A stretch of 64,000 nt of DNA from Sulfurifustis variabilis (GTDB lineage: Bacteria; Pseudomonadota; Gammaproteobacteria; Acidiferrobacterales; Sulfurifustaceae), in assembly GCF_002355415.1 (NCBI RefSeq), contig NZ_AP014936.1, forward strand, positions 62,001 through 126,000, given 5' to 3'. Made by a program: the position numbers and the translations under genes. Under the pieces are notes generated by a model that saw only the letters and a program-made list of their open reading frames with translations, had not been told where the DNA came from and ran no database searches. Below, one piece after another: positions 52,922 through 60,822 of this stretch (position 1 is the stretch's first letter; every line of letters begins with the position of its first letter).

Positions 52922-53935
52922 ATGAGCGTACTGCTTCTGCTCGGCGCCCTCGTCATCATCCTGATCGGCGCCGAGGGCTTCACCAACGCGCTCGAGCACC
53001 TCGGCGAGCGGCTCAAGATATCCGAGGGCGTGACCGGCTCGATCTTCGCGGCCGTCGGCACGGCGCTGCCCGAGACCATGATCCCGGTGATCGCGATCCT
53101 CTCCACCGCGAGCACGCAGGAGGTGCGCGAGGAGGTGGGCGTGGGCGCGATCCTCGGCGCGCCGCTCATGCTCTCGACGGTGGCGATGCTGCTGATGGCG
53201 ATCTTCGCCGCCCACAAGCGCGGATGGCCGGGCGAGCTGCACCCGGAGCGCAGTGGGCTCGCGCGCGATCTCAGCTGGTTCCTGTTCGCGTTCGGCCTGT
53301 CGACGGTCGCGATCTTCGTGCCCCACACCTGGTCGCCGGTGCGCGGCATCATCGCGATCGTGCTCGTGCTGACCTACTTCGTGTACCTGATGCTCACGAT
53401 CCGCGCGTCCGCGAAGCTCGTGCAGGACGGGCACGGGACCGAGGCCGAGGCGCCGCTCTACGTCGTGCGCGCGTTCGGGCGTTTCGGGCTGGGCGAGCAC
53501 ATGGCGGTGATCCTGTTCCAGCTGGCGCTCGCCTTCGGCTGCATCTTCCTCGGCGCCCACGGCTTCGTGCACGGCGTGGAGGCGCTGTCGGAGCTGCTCG
53601 GGGTCTCGGCCCTGGTGCTCTCGCTCCTTATTATTCCCATCGCGACCGAGCTGCCGGAGAAGATCAACAGCGTCCTGTGGATCCGCCGGCGCCGGGACAC
53701 GCTCGCCTTCGGCAACGTCACCGGCGCCATGGTGTTCCAGGGGAGCCTGCTGCCGGCGCTCGGCATCATGCTGACGCCCTGGGAACCGCGCCCGGAGGTC
53801 GTGACCGGGGTGATCCTCACGCTGGTCGCCAGCGCCTACCTGTTCTTCATGATGCGCCGCGGGACGCTGCGGCCCTACCATCTCCTGTTCAACGGCGCCT
53901 GCTATATCGCTTATATCGCCAGCGTGACGATTTAG
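52922..53935 (+). CDS. Sodium/calcium exchanger-like cation antiporter
   Basis: 337 residues with about ten hydrophobic helices and two alpha repeats. GSIFAAVGTALPETMIPVIA (about residue 37) carries the first PET motif; the second copy is LIIPIATELPEKINSVLW (about 235). This marks the YrbG/CaCA group. It likely exports calcium or another divalent cation against sodium or protons. The start follows the GST stop by 10 bases. Confidence 0.85.
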   Translation: MSVLLLLGALVIILIGAEGFTNALEHLGERLKISEGVTGSIFAAVGTALPETMIPVIAILSTASTQEVREEVGVGAILGAPLMLSTVAMLLMAIFAAHKRGWPGELHPERSGLARDLSWFLFAFGLSTVAIFVPHTWSPVRGIIAIVLVLTYFVYLMLTIRASAKLVQDGHGTEAEAPLYVVRAFGRFGLGEHMAVILFQLALAFGCIFLGAHGFVHGVEALSELLGVSALVLSLLIIPIATELPEKINSVLWIRRRRDTLAFGNVTGAMVFQGSLLPALGIMLTPWEPRPEVVTGVILTLVASAYLFFMMRRGTLRPYHLLFNGACYIAYIASVTI

Positions 53936-54010
53936 ACTCGATCGAGCCGCCTTATCAGCCCATCGGGCGATTGTATTTCCGCCCGCCCCCGCGTTTGGTC
54001 ATAGTGCCGC

Positions 54011-54030
54011 GGCCTCCGTTCCCGGAGGCC
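54011..54030 (+). terminator. Perfect hairpin after the antiporter gene
   Basis: GGCCTCCG and CGGAGGCC pair around a TTCC loop, 76 bases after the stop. No T-run, so terminator function is uncertain. Confidence 0.4.
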
Positions 54031-54075
54031 ACGTCCTAATAACACCGACACACCGACCACGCAGGAGGAGATGCC

Positions 54076-54336
54076 TTGAGTAACGATTCCGCTACCCCGA
54101 CCGCCGCCCACAACGGCTCGCCGACCGACGGCCGGCTGATGGGGATTCTCGCCATCGCGATGAGCCCCGGCGCGCTGCTCGTCAGCCCGACGTACTTCAG
54201 CCTCGGGGGATTCTTTCTGGGCCTCCTCGGCCTCACCATCGCCGCCCCGCAGCAGCGCTTCCTGAGCATCATCGGGATCGTGCTCGCCGGCGCGGCCGGC
54301 GCGCTCGGGTACTTCTACAACACCCCGATCGTCTGA
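54076..54336 (+). CDS. Small membrane protein of unknown function
   Basis: 86 residues from TTG 54076 with a very strong Shine-Dalgarno (AGGAGG, seven bases upstream). After a polar stretch of about 20 residues come helices MGILAIAMSPGALLVSPTYF, GGFFLGLLGLTIAA and FLSIIGIVLAGAAGALGYFY. No known family recognised. Followed by a strong terminator, so it is transcribed as a defined unit. Confidence 0.75.
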   Translation: MSNDSATPTAAHNGSPTDGRLMGILAIAMSPGALLVSPTYFSLGGFFLGLLGLTIAAPQQRFLSIIGIVLAGAAGALGYFYNTPIV

Positions 54337-54350
54337 CCGTCCCGCCCGCG

Positions 54351-54382
54351 AAAGGCCCGCCGCCCGGCGGGCCTTTTTTTTT
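54351..54382 (+). terminator. Strong rho-independent terminator
   Basis: AAAGGCCCGCC (54351-54361) pairs perfectly with GGCGGGCCTTT (54366-54376) around a GCCC loop, followed by nine T from 54374. It ends the small membrane protein gene. Confidence 0.92.
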
Positions 54383-54399
54383 GCCTTCCCGCCTTCGCC

Positions 54400-54405
54400 T
54401 AGAAT
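54400..54405 (+). promoter_or_regulatory. -10-like element of the alpha/beta hydrolase gene
   Basis: TAGAAT six bases before the ATG at 54412; the terminator T-run is the only candidate for the -35 region. No Shine-Dalgarno, so a leaderless mRNA is likely. Confidence 0.4.
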
Positions 54406-54411
54406 CACGCC

Positions 54412-55071
54412 ATGTCCGACGTCTACCCCTGCGGCCCCGAGCGCTTCTTCATCGATGGGCCCGCCGGCCGGCTCGAGGCGCTCGGCGGGTGCCCGGAACC
54501 CGAACGGGCGGCGGCCGCCTCCGCGGTCGTGTGCCACCCGCACCCGCTGCACGGCGGCACGATGCAGAACAAGGTGGTGCACATCCTCGCGCGCACGCTG
54601 AACGAGCTCGGCCTGCACACGCTGCGCTTCAACTTCCGGGGAGTCGGCCAGAGCGAAGGCGAGTTCGCCGACGCCGTCGGCGAGACCGACGACGTCCTCG
54701 CGGCCCTCGAGTGGCTTCGGTCGCGGCGGCCGGACGACGCCCTGTGGCTCGCCGGCTTCTCGTTCGGGGCCTTCGTCGCCATCCGCGCAGCGCTGCGCTT
54801 CCCCGTCGCGCGGCTCGTCACCGTCGCCCCGGCGATCACCCTCTATCCCGAGCTCGCGACGCTCGACGCCCCCGCCGCGCCGTGGCTCATCGTCCAGGGC
54901 GACCGGGACGAGATCGTGCCCGTCTCGGCGGTCGAGGCCTGGATCGAGCGGCTCGCGCCGCGCCCCGACTATCTCAAGCTCCCCGACACCGGCCACTTCT
55001 TCCACCAGCGCCTGACCGACCTGCACGATCGTCTGGCGGATCGGCTCGCGCCCCACGTCCCCCGGCGCTGA
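54412..55071 (+). CDS. Alpha/beta hydrolase family protein
   Basis: 219 residues. The oxyanion region VVCHPHPLHGGTMQNKVVH (about 40) and nucleophile elbow GFSFGA (Ser near residue 120) are intact. D of GDRDEIVPV (about 170) and H of DTGHFFHQR (about 195) complete the triad. Typical of the small cytoplasmic hydrolases that act on unknown esters. Confidence 0.85.
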   Translation: MSDVYPCGPERFFIDGPAGRLEALGGCPEPERAAAASAVVCHPHPLHGGTMQNKVVHILARTLNELGLHTLRFNFRGVGQSEGEFADAVGETDDVLAALEWLRSRRPDDALWLAGFSFGAFVAIRAALRFPVARLVTVAPAITLYPELATLDAPAAPWLIVQGDRDEIVPVSAVEAWIERLAPRPDYLKLPDTGHFFHQRLTDLHDRLADRLAPHVPRR

Positions 55072-55144
55072 AACGCCCGCCCGCTGCTAGAATCCGCCGC
55101 GGCTCGGCCCGAGCTGCCCGTGCGACACCGCGTCGCGAGTTTCG

Positions 55145-55486
55145 ATGAAGACCATCGTCCTGCTCTCCCTCTCGAACATCTTCATGACGTTCGCGTGGTA
55201 CGCCCATCTCAAGGATCTGCGAGACAAGCCCTGGATCATCGCCGCGCTCGTGAGCTGGGGCGTCGCGTTCTTCGAGTACCTGCTCCAGGTCCCCGCGAAC
55301 CGCGCCGGCTACGGGCAGTTCGATCTGGGGCAGCTCAAGGTGATCCAGGAGATCATCGCGCTCACGGTATTCGTCCCGTTCGCGATCCTCTACATGCGCG
55401 AGCCGCTCAAGCTCGATTTTCTTTGGGCGGGACTGTGTCTCGTCGGCGCGGCGTACTTCATGTTCCGGGCGCCAACAGGCGCATGA
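55145..55486 (+). CDS. DUF486 family membrane protein
   Basis: 113 residues, four hydrophobic helices. Family signature WYAHLKDLRDKPWIIAALVSWGVAFFEYLLQVPANRAGYGQ spans about residues 18-58. The DMT-like fold is shared with EmrE-type transporters but function is unknown. TAGAAT (55088-55093) is a possible -10 element, giving a leader of about 45 bases. Confidence 0.9.
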   Translation: MKTIVLLSLSNIFMTFAWYAHLKDLRDKPWIIAALVSWGVAFFEYLLQVPANRAGYGQFDLGQLKVIQEIIALTVFVPFAILYMREPLKLDFLWAGLCLVGAAYFMFRAPTGA

Positions 55487-55570
55487 CGGCTCATAGAAGG
55501 GGCTGGTGCCAACGGTGGAGAGTAATTTTGATGGTACTGAACTAGTTTTTGCGCCCGCCTCGTGTCTACA

Positions 55571-55595
55571 CTTCCGCGTGTTGACTTAGCGGAAG
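55571..55595 (+). promoter_or_regulatory. Hairpin next to the ribosome site of a small gene
   Basis: CTTCCGC (55571-55577) and GCGGAAG (55589-55595) are perfect arms with an 11-base loop. GGAAGG, the candidate Shine-Dalgarno for the 55606 gene, is partly inside. Confidence 0.35.
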
Positions 55596-55605
55596 GTGGC
55601 CACGC

Positions 55606-55809
55606 ATGAACAACAAGACTCAGTTCGTTAATGATGTAGTGACAGTGGCACGCAGACTGGGATGGCGTATTGAAACGAACCGAGAAAGTCTGACACAGAT
55701 CGATTTCGGCAATAAGAAGCTTCACGCTCGGCATCTCGAAGCTGTTTCCGGAGATACTCGAGAATGGCGCTTCCATTCAAGCAATCATCGACAGGGTGGC
55801 GCCTGGTAG
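55606..55809 (+). CDS. Small hypothetical protein
   Basis: 67 residues in a patch of lower GC content and unlike codon use. The sequence (NDVVTVARRLGWRIETNRES) is mostly helical and polar, with no recognised motif. A GGAAGG site is 11 bases upstream. It may be a gene fragment brought in by transfer. Confidence 0.4.
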   Translation: MNNKTQFVNDVVTVARRLGWRIETNRESLTQIDFGNKKLHARHLEAVSGDTREWRFHSSNHRQGGAW

Positions 55810-55898
55810 GCCGTGTACGCATAAACCCATGCGGGAAATTATTGCGGAAATACGGAAATCAGAGTCAGAGGGGGTTGATCACTAATCGCGAGAACATC

Positions 55899-56171
55899 AT
55901 GAAAATGCCCAAAATGTGGCGGGACTGTTCCGTTGCTCAGGGGCGCGACCTATCGAAAGGGTGTGTCTTATTACCAGTGTGCCGGCTGTGGCGCCAGCTT
56001 GGTGTGGCGAGGTGAAAGTAAGACATTCACTTTCGTCCTGCCCGTTCTCTTCGTGATCTCCCTCGTCCTCGGATTTTTTTTCCGGCGTGGTTTGCTGCTC
56101 CGATAGCTCTTGTTGCATTGGTGTTGGTTCTTAAGAAGACGTTCATTCTTGAGCTGGATGAGAACGTGTAG
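55899..56171 (+). pseudogene. Zinc-ribbon membrane protein gene with two compensating homopolymer indels
   Basis: If one A is removed from the AAAA run (55902-55905) and one T added to the eight-T run ending at 56081, the frame encodes a continuous 90-residue protein starting MKCPKC, with CxxC pairs (CPKC and CAGC) forming a zinc ribbon, then two hydrophobic helices (FTFVLPVLFVISLVLGFFF and APIALVALVLVL) and a tail LELDENV ending at TAG. The interval is 273 bases, exactly 91 codons, so the two shifts cancel. Either sequencing errors, phase-variable tracts or decay. Belongs to the AT-richer patch. Confidence 0.7.
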
Positions 56172-56173
56172 TC

Positions 56174-56258
56174 ATCTAACTTTTTGCTCGTGTCGACGCC
56201 CGGGACAGCGGGTCATGGTTCTCATGCCTCCATGGCGGGCACGGCACAACAAAGCGTT
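56174..56258. other. attC-like imperfect inverted repeat
   Basis: The left end ATCTAAC (56175-56181) fits the RYYYAAC box of integron attC sites. The right end GCGTT meets an ATG at 56259. The segments TTTGCTCGTGTCG on the left and the complement of the right (TTTGTTGTGCCG) pair well. Located precisely between two tiny genes. The right core box is imperfect (GTTATGA), so this is a resemblance only. Confidence 0.35.
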
Positions 56259-56462
56259 ATGAGCACTACACAGATTCCCTTTAGACAACGCGCATCTCTA
56301 ATCCTGATCGGCACCGGTACCGTTCTGTTCGTGGCAGGATTTTGGGCCTTTAAGGGATTCGCTGGTACCCATTGGACCGAAACATGGTTCAGTCTCTTGG
56401 CTCTAGCCGCAGGGCTAGGCTTTCACGAGGGTCGTGGTGCGAACACGCACAAGAGATCATGA
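56259..56462 (+). CDS. Small two-helix membrane protein
   Basis: 67 residues; the start ATG touches the end of the attC-like repeat. Two hydrophobic segments: ASLILIGTGTVLFVAGFWAF and ETWFSLLALAAGLGF. No family recognised. No Shine-Dalgarno. Composition differs from the GC-rich neighbours, as with the other genes of this patch. Confidence 0.5.
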   Translation: MSTTQIPFRQRASLILIGTGTVLFVAGFWAFKGFAGTHWTETWFSLLALAAGLGFHEGRGANTHKRS

Positions 56463-56545
56463 CACGTCGCTCCCGCCGACGAGCAACGTTTCGTATCCGG
56501 TTGTCGCTGTGGCGGCGTAGCGCGGTTCAACGGTGAGGGCATACC

Positions 56546-56830
56546 GTGAAGTACATCGCGAAAGTGAGACAGGTTCTTCGCAAGGACATTCACAAGCTGG
56601 CGACAATAGAGGACGGCGAAGTGAAAGTCATCGGGCCTCTTCCTCTTCCTGATCGAGTAGAAATCGAATTGGATGGTTCCGAAACCGAACCGTGCAAGAT
56701 GTATCGCTACACGGAGGATGACGAATTCTGCGGCGATACCTGGCACGAAACGTTCGAGTACGCGCTGGACCAGGCGGCGTTTGAGTACGGCCTCAAACGC
56801 GAAGACTTCGAGCCAGTCAACGACGCGTGA
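56546..56830 (+). CDS. Small acidic hypothetical protein
   Basis: 94 residues from GTG 56546 with GAGG about ten bases upstream. Acidic (many Glu/Asp), no membrane or signal segment. Text such as EPCKMYRYTEDDEFCGDTWH and AAFEYGLKREDFEPV suggests a compact fold but no known family. Confidence 0.55.
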   Translation: MKYIAKVRQVLRKDIHKLATIEDGEVKVIGPLPLPDRVEIELDGSETEPCKMYRYTEDDEFCGDTWHETFEYALDQAAFEYGLKREDFEPVNDA

Positions 56831-56951
56831 ACAGCCGAGGCGGGCGCGGACGGGACCGTGCCAGTCAGGCCGTCGTGGGCGACTCGACTACAGCCCCGGC
56901 GCCTTCTGAGATCAGCTTCTCGATCGCGAGTTTCCCCACCAGCCTGCCCCG

Positions 56952-58172
56952 ATGGACTCCCTGATCGCCGCCGCCGCGCGGGCCCTTGCCGTCGGGGACG
57001 CGCTCGGCGCCTTGAAGCGCGTCGCGCTGCGCGAGGATCCGCCGGCGCTTGCGCTTCGCGGCATCGCCATGGCGCAGCTCGGGGAGCACCCGCGCGCCCG
57101 GGAACTCTTGCGGCGCGCTGCTCGCGGCTTCGGGTCCCACGAAGCGCTGGCGCGCGCCCGGTGTGTCGTGGCGGAGGCCGAGGTGGCGCTCGCCATGCGC
57201 GATCTCCGCGGCTCGCCGCGCCTGCTTTCGGCGGCAGCGGACGCGCTCGAGGCGCGCGCCGATCGTGCCAACGCGCTGCACGCGCGTCTGATCGCGGTGC
57301 GCCGGCTACTCCTGCTCGGCCGTCTCGACGAGGCGGCAGCCGCCCTGGACCGCCTCGACGCGCGCGGGATGCCGCCGCCGCTCGCGGCGGTGGCCGAGAT
57401 GGCCGCGGCCGAGGTGGCGCTGCGTTCGCTGCGCACGGCGCAGGCGCAGGCGGCGCTCGCGCGTGCCTTCGATGCGGCCGAACGCGCCGCCGTGCCCGCG
57501 CTTCTTGCCGAGGTGACCGAGGCGCGCGCCGCGGTCGATCGTCCCGCCGCGCGGCGCATCGACGCCGGCCACGAGCAGGTGCTCCGCCTCGACGAGGTCG
57601 AGGCGCTCCTCGCCTCGGGCGCGCTGGTGGTCGACGCCTGCCGTCGCGGTCTGCGCGCGGGCCGCGAGTGGCGGTCGCTGGCGCGCCGGCCGGTGCTGTT
57701 CGCGCTGGCGCGCGCGCTCGCCGAGGCCTGGCCCGGCGACGTCGATCGGAACGCGCTCATCGCGCGCGCGTTTCGCGCCCGCCGCCCGGACGAGTCGCAC
57801 CGGGCGCGCCTGCGCGTCGAGATCGGCCGTCTGCGCGCGCTCGTAACCAAGCTGGCGCGCATCGAGGCCAGCGCGCGCGGCTTCGCGCTCGCGCCGCGGG
57901 GCAAGCGCGACGTCGTCGTCCTCGTGCCGCCCATCGACGGCGATCAGGCATCGCTGCTGGCGCTCCTCGCCGACGGCGCGCCCTGGTCCACCTCCGCCCT
58001 CGCGCTCGCTCTCGGGGCCAGCCAGCGCACGGTCCAGCGCGCGCTCGTCCAGTTGGAGACCGAAGGGCGGGTGCGCTCGATCGGGCGCGCTCGCGCGCGG
58101 CGCTGGCTGTCGCCGCCGCTCGCCGGATTCACGACGATCTTGTTACTCCCCGCCGCGCTGCCGCCCGGGTAG
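56952..58172 (+). CDS. Helical-repeat regulator with C-terminal winged helix
   Basis: 406 residues. The N-terminal two thirds is Ala/Leu-rich helical repeats resembling TPRs (ALALRGIAMAQLGEHPRARE, then repeated AEAEVALAM and AAEVALRSL). The C-terminus has two DNA-binding-like pieces: a Trans_reg_C-like segment around residues 260-310 (LRVEIGRLRALVTKLARIEA, then GFALAP) and a winged helix near 340-385 (STSALALALGASQRTVQRAL). Probably a transcriptional regulator of the downstream propeller and DUF899 genes. The ligand is unknown. Confidence 0.7.
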   Translation: MDSLIAAAARALAVGDALGALKRVALREDPPALALRGIAMAQLGEHPRARELLRRAARGFGSHEALARARCVVAEAEVALAMRDLRGSPRLLSAAADALEARADRANALHARLIAVRRLLLLGRLDEAAAALDRLDARGMPPPLAAVAEMAAAEVALRSLRTAQAQAALARAFDAAERAAVPALLAEVTEARAAVDRPAARRIDAGHEQVLRLDEVEALLASGALVVDACRRGLRAGREWRSLARRPVLFALARALAEAWPGDVDRNALIARAFRARRPDESHRARLRVEIGRLRALVTKLARIEASARGFALAPRGKRDVVVLVPPIDGDQASLLALLADGAPWSTSALALALGASQRTVQRALVQLETEGRVRSIGRARARRWLSPPLAGFTTILLLPAALPPG

Positions 58173-58216
58173 ATTGCTCCTGCGGCGCCATTCCGAACGC
58201 CGCGAGGAGACAATCG

Positions 58217-58903
58217 ATGACCCGTACCCGAACCAAGACGGACGAGACGAAATCGCAGCCACCCGCGCGCGCGGCCGCGATAGTGCGCGAGTACGGCCCG
58301 TTTGCCGGCGCCGACGTCATCCACGGCGTCTCCCACGACGGCCGCCGTGTCTGGGCCGCCACCGGCCCGAAGCTGGTCGCATTCGACCCCGAGAGCGGCC
58401 AGATCGCGCGCACGCTCGAGTGCGCGGGCGACGCCGGCACCGCCTTCGACGGCACGCACCTCTATCAGATCGTCGAGGGGCGGATCGACAAGATCGATCC
58501 CGCCACCGGCGACGTCGTCGCGTCGATCCCGGCGCCCGGCAAGGGCGGCGACTCGGGCCTCACGTGGGCCGAGGGCAGCCTGTGGGTGGGCCAGTACCGC
58601 GATCGCAAGATCCACCGGATCGATCCCGAGACCGGCGCCATCCTGCGCACCATCGAGTCCAACCGCTTCGTCACCGGCGTGACCTGGGTCGACGGCGAGA
58701 TGTGGCACGGCACGTGGGAAGGCGACGAGAGCGAAATCCGCCGGATCGATCCGGAGACGGGCACCGTGCTCGAGCGGCTCGAGATGCCGCGCGGCACCGG
58801 CGTCAGCGGGCTCGAGTCCGACGGAGAAAACCTTTTCTATTGCGGCGGCGGACCGAGCGGGAAGGTCCGCGCCGTGCGACGTCCGAAAGGAGACAAGCGA
58901 TGA
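58217..58903 (+). CDS. Beta-propeller repeat protein (glutaminyl-cyclase/SMP-30-like)
   Basis: 228 residues; four to six repeats of the form (I/L)DPETGxIxRTI (for example FDPESGQIARTLE, KIDPATGDVVASI, RIDPETGAILRTIE, RIDPETGTVLERLE). Each ends a blade. The family includes glutamine cyclotransferase-like propellers, but no catalytic residues are obvious. No signal peptide. The Shine-Dalgarno is GAGGAG. The stop overlaps the DUF899 start (ATGA), so both are made together. Confidence 0.75.
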   Translation: MTRTRTKTDETKSQPPARAAAIVREYGPFAGADVIHGVSHDGRRVWAATGPKLVAFDPESGQIARTLECAGDAGTAFDGTHLYQIVEGRIDKIDPATGDVVASIPAPGKGGDSGLTWAEGSLWVGQYRDRKIHRIDPETGAILRTIESNRFVTGVTWVDGEMWHGTWEGDESEIRRIDPETGTVLERLEMPRGTGVSGLESDGENLFYCGGGPSGKVRAVRRPKGDKR

Positions 58904-59685
58904 CCGACCACAAGACCGGAACACGCGAGGAGTGGCTGGCCGCCCGGCTCGAGCTACTCGAGGCCGAGAAGGAGCTGACGCGGCGCAGCGACGAGCTGGC
59001 GCGGCGGCGGCAGGAGCTGCCGTGGGTTCGAATCGACAAGCCGTACCGCTTCGAAACCGACGAGGGCGCGGCCTCCCTCGCCGATCTCTTCCGGGGACGC
59101 TCGCAGCTCCTCGTCTACCACTTCATGTTCGGGCCCGACTACAAGGCGGGGTGTCCGTCCTGCTCGGCGATCGCGGACGGCTTCAACGGCTTCATCGTCC
59201 ACCTCGCGAACCACGACGTCACGCTGTGCGCGGTGTCGCGGGCGCCGCTCGCGAAGCTTAAGGCGTACAAGCGGCGGATGGGGTGGACCTTCCCCTGGGC
59301 GTCCTCGTTCGGCGGCGACTTCAACTTCGACTTCAGCGTCGGGTTCACCGAGGCGCAGCAACGTGAGGGCGGTATCGAATACAACTACCGGCGCGAGGCG
59401 CCCACCGCCGACATCCCTTCGCGCTCGACACCCGACGGGCCCGCGACGTTCGCGGCCATGAGCGGAACCGACGTGGCCACGTACGTGCGCGAGCGGCCGG
59501 GCATGAGCGCGTTCGTCCTCGAGGACGGCGTCGTCTACCACGCCTATTCCACCTACGCGCGCGGACTGGACGGGCTCTGGGGCATGTACCAGTGGCTCGA
59601 CCGCGCCCCCCGGGGGCGCAACGAGACCGGCGTCTGGTGGCGCCGCCACGACGAGTACGCCGACGACGGCGCGGGCACACGCTGA
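58900..59685 (+). CDS. DUF899 family thioredoxin-like protein
   Basis: 261 residues. The family signature is clear: REEWLAARLELLEAEKELTR near the start, PWVRIDKPYRFET, then LLVYHFMFGPDYKAGCPSCS with a CPSC pair near residue 88, and the long RMGWTFPWASSFGGDFNFDF. DUF899 proteins have a thioredoxin-like fold and are often co-encoded with a propeller protein and a helical regulator, as here. Function unknown; a role in thiol chemistry is inferred. Confidence 0.85.
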   Translation: MTDHKTGTREEWLAARLELLEAEKELTRRSDELARRRQELPWVRIDKPYRFETDEGAASLADLFRGRSQLLVYHFMFGPDYKAGCPSCSAIADGFNGFIVHLANHDVTLCAVSRAPLAKLKAYKRRMGWTFPWASSFGGDFNFDFSVGFTEAQQREGGIEYNYRREAPTADIPSRSTPDGPATFAAMSGTDVATYVRERPGMSAFVLEDGVVYHAYSTYARGLDGLWGMYQWLDRAPRGRNETGVWWRRHDEYADDGAGTR

Positions 59686-59703
59686 GGCGGGCAGGGTTTC
59701 GCG

Positions 59704-60399
59704 ATGGACATCGAGGCGGTACGCAGCACGCTCGAGCAGGCGAGCCTCGCGTCGCTCGCCGTCGGCGTCGCGATCGGTTTCCTCTTCAGCTTCAACCCGA
59801 TCGCGCTCGCCGCCATCCCCGTTTCGCTCGCCTGCGTGACCAAGGCCGCGTCACCGCGACGGGCGGTGCTGCTGGGGTCGATGTTCGTGCTGGGCATGAT
59901 CGCGACGCACGCGCTGCTCGGGCTCGTCGTCGGCCTGGGAGGCGGCTGGATCCAGCGCGTCATCGGTCGCGAGTGGGGGTTGGTGCTCGGGCCGGCGGCC
60001 ATCGCGATGGGGCTGGCGTGGCCGGGGTGGATCCGGCTGCCCGTTCCGCGCATACCGTTTCGCGCGCGATGGACCGCCGGCCTGTGGGGCGCGGCGGCGC
60101 TTGGGGCCTCGTTTTCGGTGGCGGTGTGTCCGGTCTGCACCCCCGCGCTCGTCGTGCTGCTGGGCATTGCGGCCGGCGTCGGCTCGCCGCTCTTCGGCGT
60201 GCTGCTGATGCTCGCGTTCGGGGTGGGCCGCGCCATCCCGGTCGTCCTCGGTGCGTCGGCGATGGGCTGGCTCGAAGGCCGCGCGGGCTGGACGCGTTGC
60301 GAGCGCGGGTTGCAGATCGCCGGCGGCCTGGTGCTGATCCTCTCCGGGCTCTACCTGCTCAACGCCTACTTATTCTTTGTTCCCGAGCTGGCGGCCTAA
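59704..60399 (+). CDS. CcdA/DsbD-like membrane protein
   Basis: 231 residues with about six hydrophobic helices. The half-repeat structure and the second motif SVAVCPVCTPALVVLLG resemble CcdA, which moves electrons across the membrane to periplasmic thioredoxins. In the first half the usual Cys-Pro is replaced by FNPIALAAIP, so one of the two redox cysteines is missing, which is odd for CcdA. Follows the DUF899 gene by 18 bases. Confidence 0.7.
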   Translation: MDIEAVRSTLEQASLASLAVGVAIGFLFSFNPIALAAIPVSLACVTKAASPRRAVLLGSMFVLGMIATHALLGLVVGLGGGWIQRVIGREWGLVLGPAAIAMGLAWPGWIRLPVPRIPFRARWTAGLWGAAALGASFSVAVCPVCTPALVVLLGIAAGVGSPLFGVLLMLAFGVGRAIPVVLGASAMGWLEGRAGWTRCERGLQIAGGLVLILSGLYLLNAYLFFVPELAA

Positions 60400-60497
60400 G
60401 CGATGCGGCGCGCGACAGGCATTAACCAACGCAGCGCTGACACATCAACCGATTGAAGCGCGTACGTCGCAGCCGGCCATGGTCCGCGCGTCCGTCA

Positions 60498-60791
60498 TCA
60501 GGCGACCTTGTTCTTCAGCTTGTGCGGATTGCGGTTGGGGCACGATTTGTCGCTGCACCGGTCGGGGATGGTCTTGGTGCCCCGAACCATGAGCGCGCCG
60601 CACTTCGTTCTGCCTCGCAGGTAGGTGCACTTGGCGCCGGTGGGCCGCGATTCCAGCCAATAGCCGCAGCCGTCCGTGCACTTGTAGATCGGGCCGAATC
60701 GGCCGCGCGCCACTTCGAGTGTGCCCTTTCGGCACTGCGGACACTTCACGTTGGTCGGCGGCAGACCCGCGTCCGGGCATCCTTTTTTCAT
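60498..60791 (-). CDS. Small protein with multiple zinc-ribbon cysteines
   Basis: 97 residues from ATG 60791, preceded by GGGAGAGG. Cysteines appear as CPQC, KCTDGC, KCTYLRGRTKC and DRCSDKSC, similar to the zinc ribbons at the C-terminus of DNA topoisomerase I (RGRFGPIYKCTDGCGYW). It may bind nucleic acid. The frame extends eight codons upstream, but the ribosome site fits this start. Confidence 0.75.
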   Translation of the reverse strand: MKKGCPDAGLPPTNVKCPQCRKGTLEVARGRFGPIYKCTDGCGYWLESRPTGAKCTYLRGRTKCGALMVRGTKTIPDRCSDKSCPNRNPHKLKNKVA

Positions 60792-60822
60792 TTTCGCCTC
60801 TCCCGATTCAGTCACACACGAG

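Noticed and set aside
55764-56015. An 83-codon frame at 55764
   Set aside because: It is the wrong frame over the zinc-ribbon pseudogene; the CxxC pairs are in another frame.
60400-60497. A regulatory element before the zinc-ribbon gene
   Set aside because: Only short unremarkable sequence between converging genes; no hairpin with a T-run.
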